Part shown: piece after piece, positions 8,149 to 15,569 of the stretch
Layout: each line of letters opens with the position of its first letter
Numbering within the stretch: position 1 is the stretch's first letter
From: an uncultured Arthrobacter sp.
GTDB lineage: Bacteria > Actinomycetota > Actinomycetes > Actinomycetales > Micrococcaceae
Length of the DNA: 39,787 nucleotides
Assembly: GCA_937873245.1 (NCBI GenBank)
Contig: CALMVY010000118.1
Span: 1-39,787, forward strand
Direction of reading: 5' to 3'
Position numbers and translations under genes: made by a program
Notes under the pieces: generated by a model
What the model saw: the letters and a program-made list of their open reading frames with translations, nothing else
The model's database searches: none
Told to the model about the DNA's origin: nothing

Positions 8149-8766
8149 TTAGGACCAGGTCGACGGCGGCACGCCGCCACCGGGCATGACGCTGCCGGTC
8201 GGGGCGTACGACGAGGTCCAGGCGCTGTCGCTCTGCCCCGTGTAGCTGGGCACGGTGTAGGCGGGCTCGACCGGAGCGATCTCGGCCACCGGCTCGGGCT
8301 GGACCGGCAGCTCGGTCGGGACCGCGGCGAGCACGGGTGCGGCGGCCGGAGCCGGCTCGTCGTCCGCGCGGAGCACTTCGGCGACCGTCGCGGCGGCGCG
8401 ACGCACCTCGTACAGCATCATGCCGACCTTGGCGCCCTTGCTGGCGACGGCAACCAGCACGGCCTCGTCGTCGGCGGAGACCAGGAAGACGGTGCCGGCA
8501 TCGCCCTCGATGTAGACCTGGGACAGCTCGCCCCGGCCCAGGCCCTGAGCAGCGCGCTCGCCGAGCGACAGCAGCGCGGCGCTCATGGCCGCGACGCGGT
8601 CCTCGTCCATGGACGGCGGCAAGGCGGCGGCCATCGGAAGCCCGTCGAAGGACACGACGGCGGCGGCTTCGATCTCCGGCGTCTGCGCGAGCAGCGCGTG
8701 GATCGCCCGGTCCAGCCGGTCGGAACGGCTCCCCCCGAGGAGGGAGTCGTTGTGCAGGTCGGTCAT
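8149..8766 (-). CDS. Roadblock/LC7-domain protein
   Basis: Likely GTPase-activating or scaffold partner (MglB/CvnB type) of the nearby small GTPase. The start is the ATG at 8766, which has a good AAGGAG six bases before it; an upstream ATG in frame lacks one. Residues about 10-125 form the roadblock fold: LDRAIHALLAQTPEIEAAAV, VSFDGLPMAAALP, RVAAMSAALLSLGERAAQGL, VYIEGDAGTVFLVSA and the ALLVAV-like strand. The remaining about 80 residues are Pro/Ala/Ser-rich and probably disordered. It is followed by the DUF4388 and GTPase genes, with 45 bases to the former. Confidence 0.9.
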   Translation of the reverse strand: MTDLHNDSLLGGSRSDRLDRAIHALLAQTPEIEAAAVVSFDGLPMAAALPPSMDEDRVAAMSAALLSLGERAAQGLGRGELSQVYIEGDAGTVFLVSADDEAVLVAVASKGAKVGMMLYEVRRAAATVAEVLRADDEPAPAAAPVLAAVPTELPVQPEPVAEIAPVEPAYTVPSYTGQSDSAWTSSYAPTGSVMPGGGVPPSTWS

Positions 8767-8827
8767 CAAGGGCTCCTTCGCCGAGCGGCCGTCACCGCCC
8801 TGTAGGAGTCCCATCGGTCCCAACCCG

Positions 8828-9607
8828 TCAGCGCTTGAGCGCCTGGAGGGTCGCGGCCATCACCCGAACGGGTGCAGCCATTCCGGTCATGAGCTCCACC
8901 TGGCGGGCCGCCTGGTGGAGCAGCATCGCCGCCCCGCTGACCACCACTCCCCCGCACCCGGCGGCCAACGCCGTCGGCCAGGGGTCGTAGACGACGTCCA
9001 GCAGCGCTGGCACATCAGCGACATGCGGCGCGAACCGGTCAGCCACGCCCGCGGGCAGCGTGCTGATCAGCAGGTCGCAGCCGGCGAGCACCTCCGGCGA
9101 CCAGGCGGTCACCGTCGGCGTCAGGCCGAGCCGGTCGGCCGCTGCCAGCGTCTCCACGGGCTCGGAGCGCACCACCAGCACCGGGTCGAGGCAGCCGAGC
9201 TCTCGCAGGGCGGCCAGCGCCGACCGGGCGGTCGCTCCTCCCCCGAGGACGACCGCGCGCTCCGCGGAGGTCACCCCTGCCTCCCCCAGCGCGGCAAGGA
9301 TGCCGTGCACGTCGGTGTTGTCACCGATCCGCCGGCCGTCACGGAGCAGGACCGTGTTCGCGGCGGCCACCTGCCGAGCCAGGTCCGAGACCTCGTCCAG
9401 CAGCGGCAGCACCGCCGTCTTGAGCGGCATGGTGAGCGAGAGCCCGACCCACTCCGGGCCGAGCGAGGACAGGAACGCGGGGAGGTCCGGCTCGCCGACG
9501 TCGACGGCGTCGTACGTCCAGTCGAGCCCGAGCTCGGCGTAGGCCGCCCGGTGCAGCGCCGGGGAGAGCGAGTGGGCGATCGGCCGGCCGAGGACGGCCG
9601 CTCTCAG
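8828..9607 (-). CDS. aroE: Shikimate dehydrogenase
   Basis: Reduces 3-dehydroshikimate to shikimate with NADPH in aromatic amino acid synthesis. The 259-residue protein contains the substrate motif HSLSPALH near the N-terminus, the catalytic Lys in MPLK, NTDVHGI, and the nucleotide-binding GGGATARSALAAL. The start is difficult. The only in-frame codon that keeps the conserved N-terminus is CTG at 9607, overlapping the mltG stop (CTGA); the first ATG, at 9430, would remove the substrate motif. Translation is therefore probably coupled to mltG with a non-standard start. The final Gln/His region (LLHQAARQVELMTG) is present. Overall identity is firm. Confidence 0.88.
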   Translation of the reverse strand: MRAAVLGRPIAHSLSPALHRAAYAELGLDWTYDAVDVGEPDLPAFLSSLGPEWVGLSLTMPLKTAVLPLLDEVSDLARQVAAANTVLLRDGRRIGDNTDVHGILAALGEAGVTSAERAVVLGGGATARSALAALRELGCLDPVLVVRSEPVETLAAADRLGLTPTVTAWSPEVLAGCDLLISTLPAGVADRFAPHVADVPALLDVVYDPWPTALAAGCGGVVVSGAAMLLHQAARQVELMTGMAAPVRVMAATLQALKR

Positions 9608-10704
9608 AAGATCCCCTCGGCCCGGGACTTGTCCCGCTGGCGCAGGAAGGCGTTGTAGTCGTTGGTGAAGAAGCTGCGACCGTCCTCGGTGGCCAGCACG
9701 TAGTAGAGGATGTCGCCGTCAACCGGCTCGAGGGCGCCCTTGAGCGTCGCCTCGCCCGGGGAGGCGATCGGCGTGGGCGGCAGGCCGGTCTTGCGCCGGT
9801 TCTCGTACGGCGTGTCCTTCGCCAGGTCGGACTTCGTCAGGGGCTCGCCGGCGTTCTTGCCGACGCCGAAGGCGACAGCGGCGTCGATGCCGAGCGGGAT
9901 CCCCTGCTCCAGCCGGTTGTAGACGACGCGCGACACCTTGCCGTACTCGTCGTCGTGCTTCACCTCGCGCTCGATCAGGCTGGCGACGATGACGATCTCG
10001 TACGGCGTCAGGCCCAGGCGCTGCGCGCCCTCCTCGAGCCCCACGGTGGTGGCGGCCTGCTGGAAGCGCTTGACCATCAGGGTGAGCACGTCGACGGCGG
10101 TGCTGCCGGGCTCGATCTCGTACGTCGCGGGGAAGAGGAACCCCTCGAGCCGGCCCTTGGCGTAGTCGGGCAGGCCGAGCGCCGCGGGGTCCTGGGCCGC
10201 GGCCTGGTAGTCGGCGAGCGGGATGTCGCTGTTGTCCGCCAGGATCTGCAGCGTCTGCTCGACGTTGCGGCCCTCGGGGATGGTCACCCGGCCGACCAGC
10301 CGCGCAGCGGGGTCGAGCAGCAGCTCGAAGGCGGAGGCGGCGCTCATCTTCAGGCGCAGCTGGTAGAAGCCCGGCTGCAGCCTGGTGGCCCGCGGGTCGG
10401 AGGCGGCGACCTCGAAGAAGGCGGCCCTGCTGGCGACGACGCCCTTCTCGAGGAGCGTGTCCGCGACGTCGCCGGCGGTGTCGCCCGGCTCGATCTGGAC
10501 GACCGCCTCGCCGGAGCCCTCGCCGTCGTAGTCCGCGGCGTCCGCTCCGCTGAGCTTGTCGATCACCTTGCCACCGACGGTCACCGCTGCGACCGCGAGC
10601 GCGGACAGCAGCAGGACGAGGAACAGGACTCCGAGCACCTTGCCGCGCCCTTTCGCCGGCCTCGGGCGGGGTCGCTCGTCGCGCAGGTCGAGGAGATCGG
10701 TCAC
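9604..10704 (-). CDS. mltG: Endolytic murein transglycosylase MltG (YceG-like)
   Basis: Membrane-anchored lytic transglycosylase that cuts nascent peptidoglycan and limits glycan strand length. The 366-residue protein has a short charged cytoplasmic N-terminus with a basic run (RPRPRPAKGRGK), one membrane segment at about 25-48, a LysM-like part (VVQIEPGDTAGDVADTLLEKGVV) and the YceG catalytic domain. The catalytic Glu lies in ASLIEREV, followed by VVYNRLEQGIPLGIDAAV and the GLPPTPIASPGEATLKGALEP signature. Length is normal. The gene sits in the widespread alaS-ruvX-mltG-aroE order, here interrupted by a toxin-antitoxin pair upstream. Confidence 0.94.
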   Translation of the reverse strand: MTDLLDLRDERPRPRPAKGRGKVLGVLFLVLLLSALAVAAVTVGGKVIDKLSGADAADYDGEGSGEAVVQIEPGDTAGDVADTLLEKGVVASRAAFFEVAASDPRATRLQPGFYQLRLKMSAASAFELLLDPAARLVGRVTIPEGRNVEQTLQILADNSDIPLADYQAAAQDPAALGLPDYAKGRLEGFLFPATYEIEPGSTAVDVLTLMVKRFQQAATTVGLEEGAQRLGLTPYEIVIVASLIEREVKHDDEYGKVSRVVYNRLEQGIPLGIDAAVAFGVGKNAGEPLTKSDLAKDTPYENRRKTGLPPTPIASPGEATLKGALEPVDGDILYYVLATEDGRSFFTNDYNAFLRQRDKSRAEGIF

Positions 10705-10731
10705 GAAGGCCAGCCTATCGTCACGAGATCG

Positions 10732-11148
10732 TCAGATCCGGACGACGGCGACGTCTGATCCTGCGGCCAGCCGACGCAGGTCACCGGGGTCGCTGGTGAG
10801 CACGACGCATGGCTGCGGGAGCCTGGCCGCGGTCACCGCCACCAGCGCATCCACCGTGTGCCCACCCATGCTGGTCGTCGCCATCAGCTCACCAGCCTTG
10901 CGGAAGTCGACCTCCTGGAGTGGCTCGAGCCGCACGTTCGACAGCGCCCACCGGGCTGAGGGGTCGCGGGTGCCGCCCTGCAGCACCTCGCTCAGCGTGA
11001 TCCAGCTGACCACGACCGGCGCGTCGAAGCCGCGAGCCCGGTGCAGGAAGCCCTGCACGATCCGGCTCCGGCCAGCCAGCGCGGTGACGCCGTGCGCGTC
11101 CAGCAGCAGTGACCCGAACCTCAGCGGGACGGCAGGGCCGCGTGCCAC
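10732..11148 (-). CDS. PIN-domain toxin of a second VapBC-like pair
   Basis: Predicted PIN ribonuclease toxin, 138 residues with the GTG start at 11148. The acidic set is visible: D17 in SLLLDAHG, E54 in TLSEVLQG, D100 in GHTVDALVAV, and D120/D123 in LTSDPGD. The GTG overlaps the upstream antitoxin by 28 bases; a slightly later start would also fit, because the fold begins at about residue 12. The pair lies between ruvX and mltG, which are usually adjacent, with a 27-base gap to mltG. Confidence 0.82.
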   Translation of the reverse strand: MARGPAVPLRFGSLLLDAHGVTALAGRSRIVQGFLHRARGFDAPVVVSWITLSEVLQGGTRDPSARWALSNVRLEPLQEVDFRKAGELMATTSMGGHTVDALVAVTAARLPQPCVVLTSDPGDLRRLAAGSDVAVVRI

Positions 11149-11375
11149 GCCGCGTCCACCCGCTCGAGCGTCGCCTCGTCGACCGGGCCGTTGACCCGCT
11201 CCAGATCGGCCAGGGCCTCGTCGAGGCGATCGCGTTCCAGCTGGCGGGCCAGCGCCTGCGCCGTGTAGCGCGAGAAGCCTCGGGCCCCGACCCGCTGCTC
11301 CACGGCAGACACGGTCGTCGTCGGGAGCGACACCGTGCGGCGGCCGACCTTCGGCGACGACTCGGGAACTGTCAT
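11121..11375 (-). CDS. Antitoxin-like protein, CopG/RHH type
   Basis: An 84-residue protein directly upstream of a PIN toxin and overlapping it. The N-terminus has a ribbon-helix-helix look: a short beta strand (RRTVSLPTTTVSAVEQRV) then GARGFSRYTAQALARQLERDRLDEALADL, as in CopG/VapB antitoxins. The C-terminal tail (NGPVDEATLERVDAAWHAAL) resembles the toxin-neutralising tail of such proteins. Position and size carry much of the call. It starts 10 bases before the ruvX stop on the same strand side, so the pair is tightly packed inside the operon. Confidence 0.75.
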   Translation of the reverse strand: MTVPESSPKVGRRTVSLPTTTVSAVEQRVGARGFSRYTAQALARQLERDRLDEALADLERVNGPVDEATLERVDAAWHAALPSR

Positions 11376-11385
11376 ACTTCTGATG

Positions 11386-11802
11386 TTACTGTCGATCGAG
11401 GACGCCCTGCAAGAGGGCGACCGCCGCAGCCTGGTCCACGACGGCGCGGCCCTTCCTGGTCGAGCGGCCCGACGCGCGCAGGGCGGCCGCGGCGCTCACC
11501 GTGGTGAGCCGCTCGTCCACCAGCCGCACCTCGACGGGCGCGACCAGCGGCTCGAACGCGGCCGCCCACGCCCGTGCCATGTCAGCCGAGGCGCTCTTGG
11601 CCTGACCCGACATCGAGGTCGGCAGGCCCACGACGACCAGCACGGCCTCGCGCTCCGCCACGAGCTCGGCCACCCTCTGATGCCCCGGCGCCGGGACCGT
11701 CTCCACCGGCGACGCCAGGATCCGGTGCGGGTCGCTCGCCGCAACGCCCACCCGTACCGTCCCGACATCCACGGCAAGGACGACACCGGGGATGCCGCTC
11801 AT
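11386..11802 (-). CDS. ruvX: Holliday junction resolvase-like RuvX (YqgF)
   Basis: RNase H-fold YqgF/RuvX protein, implicated in 16S rRNA 5' end maturation and possibly Holliday junction resolution. With the ATG at 11802 it has 138 residues, the usual size. Family motifs are present: VVLAVDVGTVRVGVAASDP at the N-terminus with the catalytic Asp, VVGLPTSMSG, VRLVDERLTT with the second acid, and the C-terminal VDQAAAVALLQGVLD with the third. It lies directly downstream of alaS, as in many actinobacteria, with a 97-base gap. Confidence 0.93.
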   Translation of the reverse strand: MSGIPGVVLAVDVGTVRVGVAASDPHRILASPVETVPAPGHQRVAELVAEREAVLVVVGLPTSMSGQAKSASADMARAWAAAFEPLVAPVEVRLVDERLTTVSAAAALRASGRSTRKGRAVVDQAAAVALLQGVLDRQ

Positions 11803-11899
11803 GGGCGGAAGGCTAGGCGGCTGTGGCGCAGAGGTCGTCGTGAACGGCCGTAAAGCGAGCGACGAAGGAGCGAGAGGCCGGATCGACGATCTCGGAGCC

Positions 11900-14596
11900 T
11901 CAGCCGCCGCCCGTGGCGACGCGGCCGATGAGGTGCTCGGCCCGGAGCAGCGCGTCGGGGATGCCGGCCGCGTTCGACCCACCTCCCTGGGCGACGTCGT
12001 CCTTGCCGCCGCCCTTGCCGTCGACGGCAGCCGCGGCCTCGCGCAGGACGTCGTTCGCGGACAGCCCCCGGGCCCGCCCGGCGTCGTTGACCGCCGCCAC
12101 CAGGGTGACCCGCTCCCCGCCGGCCGCGACCAGCACGACACCCGGCCGGTCAGCGGCCAGCCGACCCCGGACGTCGAGCGCGAGTTGGCGCACCAGGTCG
12201 CCGGGCGTGCCGGCAGGCGCCTCGACGCCCACGAAGGCCACGCCGAAGACGTCCCGCGCGCCGGCTGCGAAAGCAGAAGCCTGCGTCAGCACCGCCGACG
12301 CGCGCAGCGTCGCGAGCTCCTTCTCCACCTCGCGCAGCCGGGCCACGACGCCCGCCACCCGGTCGGGGACCTCCGCCGAGGGCACCTTGAAGGTCGAGGC
12401 GAGCTGCGCGAGCAGCAGGTGCTCGCGGGCGAGGTAGGAGTAGGCGTCCAGCCCGACGAGACCCTCGACACGGCGCACGCCGGAGCCGATGGAGGCCTCC
12501 GACAGCAGCTTGACCATGCCCAGCTGCCCGGAGCGGGCGGCATGGGTCCCGCCGCAGAGCTCGCGCGCGTAGTCGCCGACCTCGACGACGCGGACCTGAT
12601 CGCCGTACTTCTCGCCGAAGAGCGCCATGGCACCCAGCCGGCGCGCCTCGTCCTGCGAGGTCACGAAGGCCCGCACCTCGAGGTCGGCCAGCGCGATCTC
12701 GTTGATCTCCTGCTCGACGTCGGCCAGCACCGACGCCGGCACCGCCGAGGGCGAGGCGAAGTCGAAGCGGAAGCGGCCGGGGTTGTTCTCCGAGCCGGCC
12801 TGGGTGGCCTGCTCCCCCAGCGCCGCCCGGAAGGCGGTGTGCACCAGGTGGGTGGCCGTGTGCGCGCGGGAGATGGAACGGCGCCGCTCGACGTCGACCT
12901 CGGCCAGCACCGACGTGCCGACCCGCGCCTCGCCGGAGACGACCCGCGCCTTGTGGACGGTCAGCCCCGGCAGGGCGTGCTGCACGTCGCCGACGAGCAG
13001 CACGGTGCCGTCGGACAGCACGATCCGGCCGGCGTCGGCCTTCTGGCCACCCGCCTCGGCGTAGAACGGCGAGCGGTCGAGGACGACCTCGACGACGGAT
13101 CCCTCAGCCGCAGAAGGGGCCACCGCCCCGTCGACGAGCAGGCCGCGCAGCACCGCCTCGGACGAGATCTCGCCGTAGCCCGTGAACTCGGTCGCGCCGG
13201 CCGTCTCGAGCAGCGAGCGGTAGGCACCGAGGTCGGCGCCGCCGGTCTTCTTGGCCTTGGCGTCGGCCTTGGCCCGCGAGCGCTGCTCGGCCATCAGCGA
13301 CCGGAAGCCCTCCTCGTCGACCGACAGCCCCTGCTCCGCCGCCATCTCGAGGGTGAGGTCGATCGGGAAGCCGTACGTGTCGTGCAGCGAGAAGGCCGCG
13401 TCGCCCGAGAGGACCCCACCCGCGGCGCGGGCCGCCGGGACCGCTGAGTCGAAGACCGTCGCGCCCTTGGTGAGCGTCTCGAGGAAGCTGCCCTCCTCGG
13501 CGACGGCGATCGTCGTGATGCGACCCGCCGCGTCCACCAGCTCGGGGTACTGCGGGCCCATCGCGCTGATGGAGGCCTCCATGAGGGAGGCCATCACCGG
13601 GTCACCCGCGCCGAGCAGCCGCATCGAGCGGACCGTGCGGCGCAGGATCCGGCGCAGGACGTAGCCGCGGCCCTCGTTGGAGGGGGTGACGCCGTCGGCG
13701 ATCAGCATGAGGGAGGACCGGATGTGGTCGGCGACGACGCGCATCCGGACGTCGTCCGTGTGGTGCGGGTCCTCGGCGGACTCAGCGGAGGTGTATTCCC
13801 GGCCGGAGAGTGCTGCTGCCTTGTCGATGACGGGTCGGACCTGGTCCGTTTCGTACATGTTCTCGACGTCCTGGAGGATCATCGCGAGGCGCTCCATGCC
13901 GAGGCCGGTGTCGATGTTCTTCTTGGGCAGTTCGCCGGTGATGTCGAAGTCCACCTTCGAGCGCACGTTGTCGATCTGGTACTGCATGAACACGAGGTTC
14001 CAGATCTCCACGTAGCGGTTCTCGTCCGCGATCGGTCCGCCCTCGACGCCGTAAGACGGTCCGCGGTCGTAGTAGATCTCGGAGCAGGGGCCGGCCGGGC
14101 CGGGCTGGCCGGTGGACCAGTAATTGTCCGCCTTGCCCATCCGCTGGATGCGCTCGGCGGGCATGCCGGTGTTCTTGAGCCAGAGCTGCTCGGCCTCGTC
14201 GTCCTCTTCGTAGACGGTGACCCAGAGGAGCTCGGGCGGCAGTCCGTAGCCGCCGTCGTCAACGCTCGTGGTGAGCAGTTCCCAGGCGAACTTGATGGCG
14301 TCTTCCTTGAAGTAGTCGCCGAAGGAGAAGTTGCCGCACATCTGGAAGAAGGTGCCGTGGCGGGCCGTCTTGCCGACTTCCTCGATGTCGCCGGTCCGGA
14401 TGCACTTCTGCACGCTGGTGGCGCGCTTGTAAGGTGCTTCTTCCCGGGCGGTCAGGTACGGGATGAACGGGACCATGCCGGCCACCGTGAACAGCAGGGA
14501 AGGGTCGCTGGAGACCAGGGAGGCGGAGGGAACCGCCGTGTGGCCCTTGCTGACAAAAAAGTCGATCCAGCGCTTGGTGATCTCCTGCGACTTCAT
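11900..14596 (-). CDS. alaS: Alanyl-tRNA synthetase, probably a hybrid of two genomes
   Basis: Charges tRNA-Ala. The 898-residue frame is intact and contains every domain: the class II catalytic core, with motif 2 region ARHGTFFQMCGNFSFGDYF and GLGMERLAMI, a tRNA-binding helical part, the editing domain (HTATH and CGGTH zinc motifs) and a C-terminal domain ending in GGGKDDVAQGGG. Residues 1 to about 280 are strongly Arthrobacter-like, with less GC-biased codons. The remainder follows the very high GC3 style of the first 13.7 kb and reads like a different family of actinobacteria. The switch falls in a conserved stretch around ADHIRSSLMLIADGVTPSNE and GRGYVLRR (about 13,670-13,760). This is what a misjoin on shared sequence would give, although recombination cannot be excluded. 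Confidence 0.9.
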   Translation of the reverse strand: MKSQEITKRWIDFFVSKGHTAVPSASLVSSDPSLLFTVAGMVPFIPYLTAREEAPYKRATSVQKCIRTGDIEEVGKTARHGTFFQMCGNFSFGDYFKEDAIKFAWELLTTSVDDGGYGLPPELLWVTVYEEDDEAEQLWLKNTGMPAERIQRMGKADNYWSTGQPGPAGPCSEIYYDRGPSYGVEGGPIADENRYVEIWNLVFMQYQIDNVRSKVDFDITGELPKKNIDTGLGMERLAMILQDVENMYETDQVRPVIDKAAALSGREYTSAESAEDPHHTDDVRMRVVADHIRSSLMLIADGVTPSNEGRGYVLRRILRRTVRSMRLLGAGDPVMASLMEASISAMGPQYPELVDAAGRITTIAVAEEGSFLETLTKGATVFDSAVPAARAAGGVLSGDAAFSLHDTYGFPIDLTLEMAAEQGLSVDEEGFRSLMAEQRSRAKADAKAKKTGGADLGAYRSLLETAGATEFTGYGEISSEAVLRGLLVDGAVAPSAAEGSVVEVVLDRSPFYAEAGGQKADAGRIVLSDGTVLLVGDVQHALPGLTVHKARVVSGEARVGTSVLAEVDVERRRSISRAHTATHLVHTAFRAALGEQATQAGSENNPGRFRFDFASPSAVPASVLADVEQEINEIALADLEVRAFVTSQDEARRLGAMALFGEKYGDQVRVVEVGDYARELCGGTHAARSGQLGMVKLLSEASIGSGVRRVEGLVGLDAYSYLAREHLLLAQLASTFKVPSAEVPDRVAGVVARLREVEKELATLRASAVLTQASAFAAGARDVFGVAFVGVEAPAGTPGDLVRQLALDVRGRLAADRPGVVLVAAGGERVTLVAAVNDAGRARGLSANDVLREAAAAVDGKGGGKDDVAQGGGSNAAGIPDALLRAEHLIGRVATGGG

Positions 14597-14620
14597 GAGC
14601 TGATTACTTACCCTTCAATA

Positions 14621-14674
14621 TTCACTGTGTTTATGTTCACTGTGCTTTGTTCACTGCGTTCGTGTGTTCACGCG
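14621..14674. repeat. Four imperfect direct repeats of TTCACTGYG
   Basis: TTCACTGTG (14621), GTTCACTGTG (14635), GTTCACTGCG (14649) and GTTCACGCG (14666) recur at 14-17 base steps in the 167-base gap upstream of alaS. The stretch is more AT-rich than its flanks. It could be a regulatory cluster or slipped-strand repeat. No gene was found in the gap. Confidence 0.5.
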
Positions 14675-14763
14675 GGTGTGGTCCGCGGAACGGTCTGGTG
14701 CCGGCTCGTGGCCGTGCCGGCGGCCCCTTTCCGGGCGCCGCCGTTTTTCTCATTCTCTCCCGG

Positions 14764-15030
14764 CTAGCGCCGGACTGCATCCCTGCTGGCGGAGCTCTTG
14801 CTGATGGCCTTCTCCAGGCCGGCGTCGATGCCAAGGGCTGCGCGGAGTTCGGTCTCACGGTCGTTCATGCCCTCGCGGACGGCGTCGGCGAAGTCGTAGA
14901 GCCCATCGGCGAGCCTGCCCACGGCCCGGTTGAGGCCCTCGGGGCCCAAGTTGGACTGAGCCTCGGTGATCTTGCGGAACGCGATGACGCCGATGGCGAC
15001 GCCGATTCCCATCCAGATGATTCTGTTCAT
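14764..15030 (-). CDS. DUF6167-like small membrane protein
   Basis: An 88-residue protein with a single N-terminal membrane segment (MNRIIWMGIGVAIGVIAF, 1-19) followed by an amphipathic, cytoplasmic helical part (GPEGLNRAVGRLADGLYDFADAVREGM). In Arthrobacter and relatives a protein of this kind is commonly encoded between a DUF948 gene and alaS, which fits the order here. Function is unknown. It lies 20 bases downstream of the DUF948 gene on the same strand and is likely co-transcribed with it. Confidence 0.82.
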   Translation of the reverse strand: MNRIIWMGIGVAIGVIAFRKITEAQSNLGPEGLNRAVGRLADGLYDFADAVREGMNDRETELRAALGIDAGLEKAISKSSASRDAVRR

Positions 15031-15049
15031 GTCAGGTTCTCCAGTTGGG

Positions 15050-15424
15050 CTAGCGGCTGCGACGGCCGGTGGCGGGCTTTTTGCGGGCGGTGAAGGCCGA
15101 GCGCACGCCGTAGCTGAAGGACGCGACCTTAATCATCGGCGAGCCGACCGTGGCGGCCATGAGCGAGGACAGGGCCGAGATGTTGGCGGACGCGTCGGAG
15201 ACATTGTTCGCGATCCCGTCGACCTTCTTCAGCTGCTCGTTGGTGGTGGTGACGGTGGCGGTGACTTCGTCCATCAGCGGGGTAGCGCCGTCGCTGAGCG
15301 AACGGATGGAGGTCCGCACTTCGTCGAACACTCCCCCAAGCTTCAGGATCGGCACGGCAAGCAGCAGGACCAGCAGTGCAAACACTCCGGCCGCGATCAG
15401 GCCGGCAATATCGCCACCAGTCAT
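15050..15424 (-). CDS. DUF948-domain membrane protein
   Basis: 124 residues with an N-terminal membrane segment (GDIAGLIAAGVFALLVLLLAVPILKLG, about 3-30) and a following long helical region (DEVRTSIRSLSDGATPLMDEVTATVTTT and beyond) that looks like a coiled coil, as in DUF948 proteins of Gram-positive bacteria. The C-terminal tail is basic (TARKKPATGRRSR). Function is unproven; relatives have been linked to stress and envelope roles. It has an upstream GGAGAT near the ATG and precedes the DUF6167-like gene. Confidence 0.85.
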   Translation of the reverse strand: MTGGDIAGLIAAGVFALLVLLLAVPILKLGGVFDEVRTSIRSLSDGATPLMDEVTATVTTTNEQLKKVDGIANNVSDASANISALSSLMAATVGSPMIKVASFSYGVRSAFTARKKPATGRRSR

Positions 15425-15514
15425 AGTCGTTCATCTCCTTGTTGCGTCGTGTATCTGCGGGCGTCTCCGGCTGACACAGCCGGCAACCGCAGAACTCCCC
15501 CAAGTACCTTACAT

Positions 15515-15552
15515 ACAAAGAAGCCCGCGGCGCTTGCCACGGGCTTCTTTGT
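15515..15552 (-). terminator. Strong intrinsic terminator after rpsD
   Basis: A perfect 13-base stem (ACAAAGAAGCCCG at 15515-15527 with CGGGCTTCTTTGT at 15540-15552) encloses a 12-base loop. The minus-strand arm ends in a T-rich run (CTTCTTTGT), so it terminates rpsD transcription; the symmetrical stem could also stop transcripts from the other side. It lies 18 bases downstream of the rpsD stop. Confidence 0.9.
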
Positions 15553-15569
15553 AAGGTGTCGCGTTGGAT

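Noticed and set aside
11792..13447. Long plus-strand frame opposite alaS
   Set aside because: Antisense of alaS with low-complexity Arg/Gly/Asp composition and no ribosome-binding site.
14621..14674. CRISPR array
   Set aside because: Units are 7-10 bases with 5-8 base gaps, far too short, and no cas genes are near.
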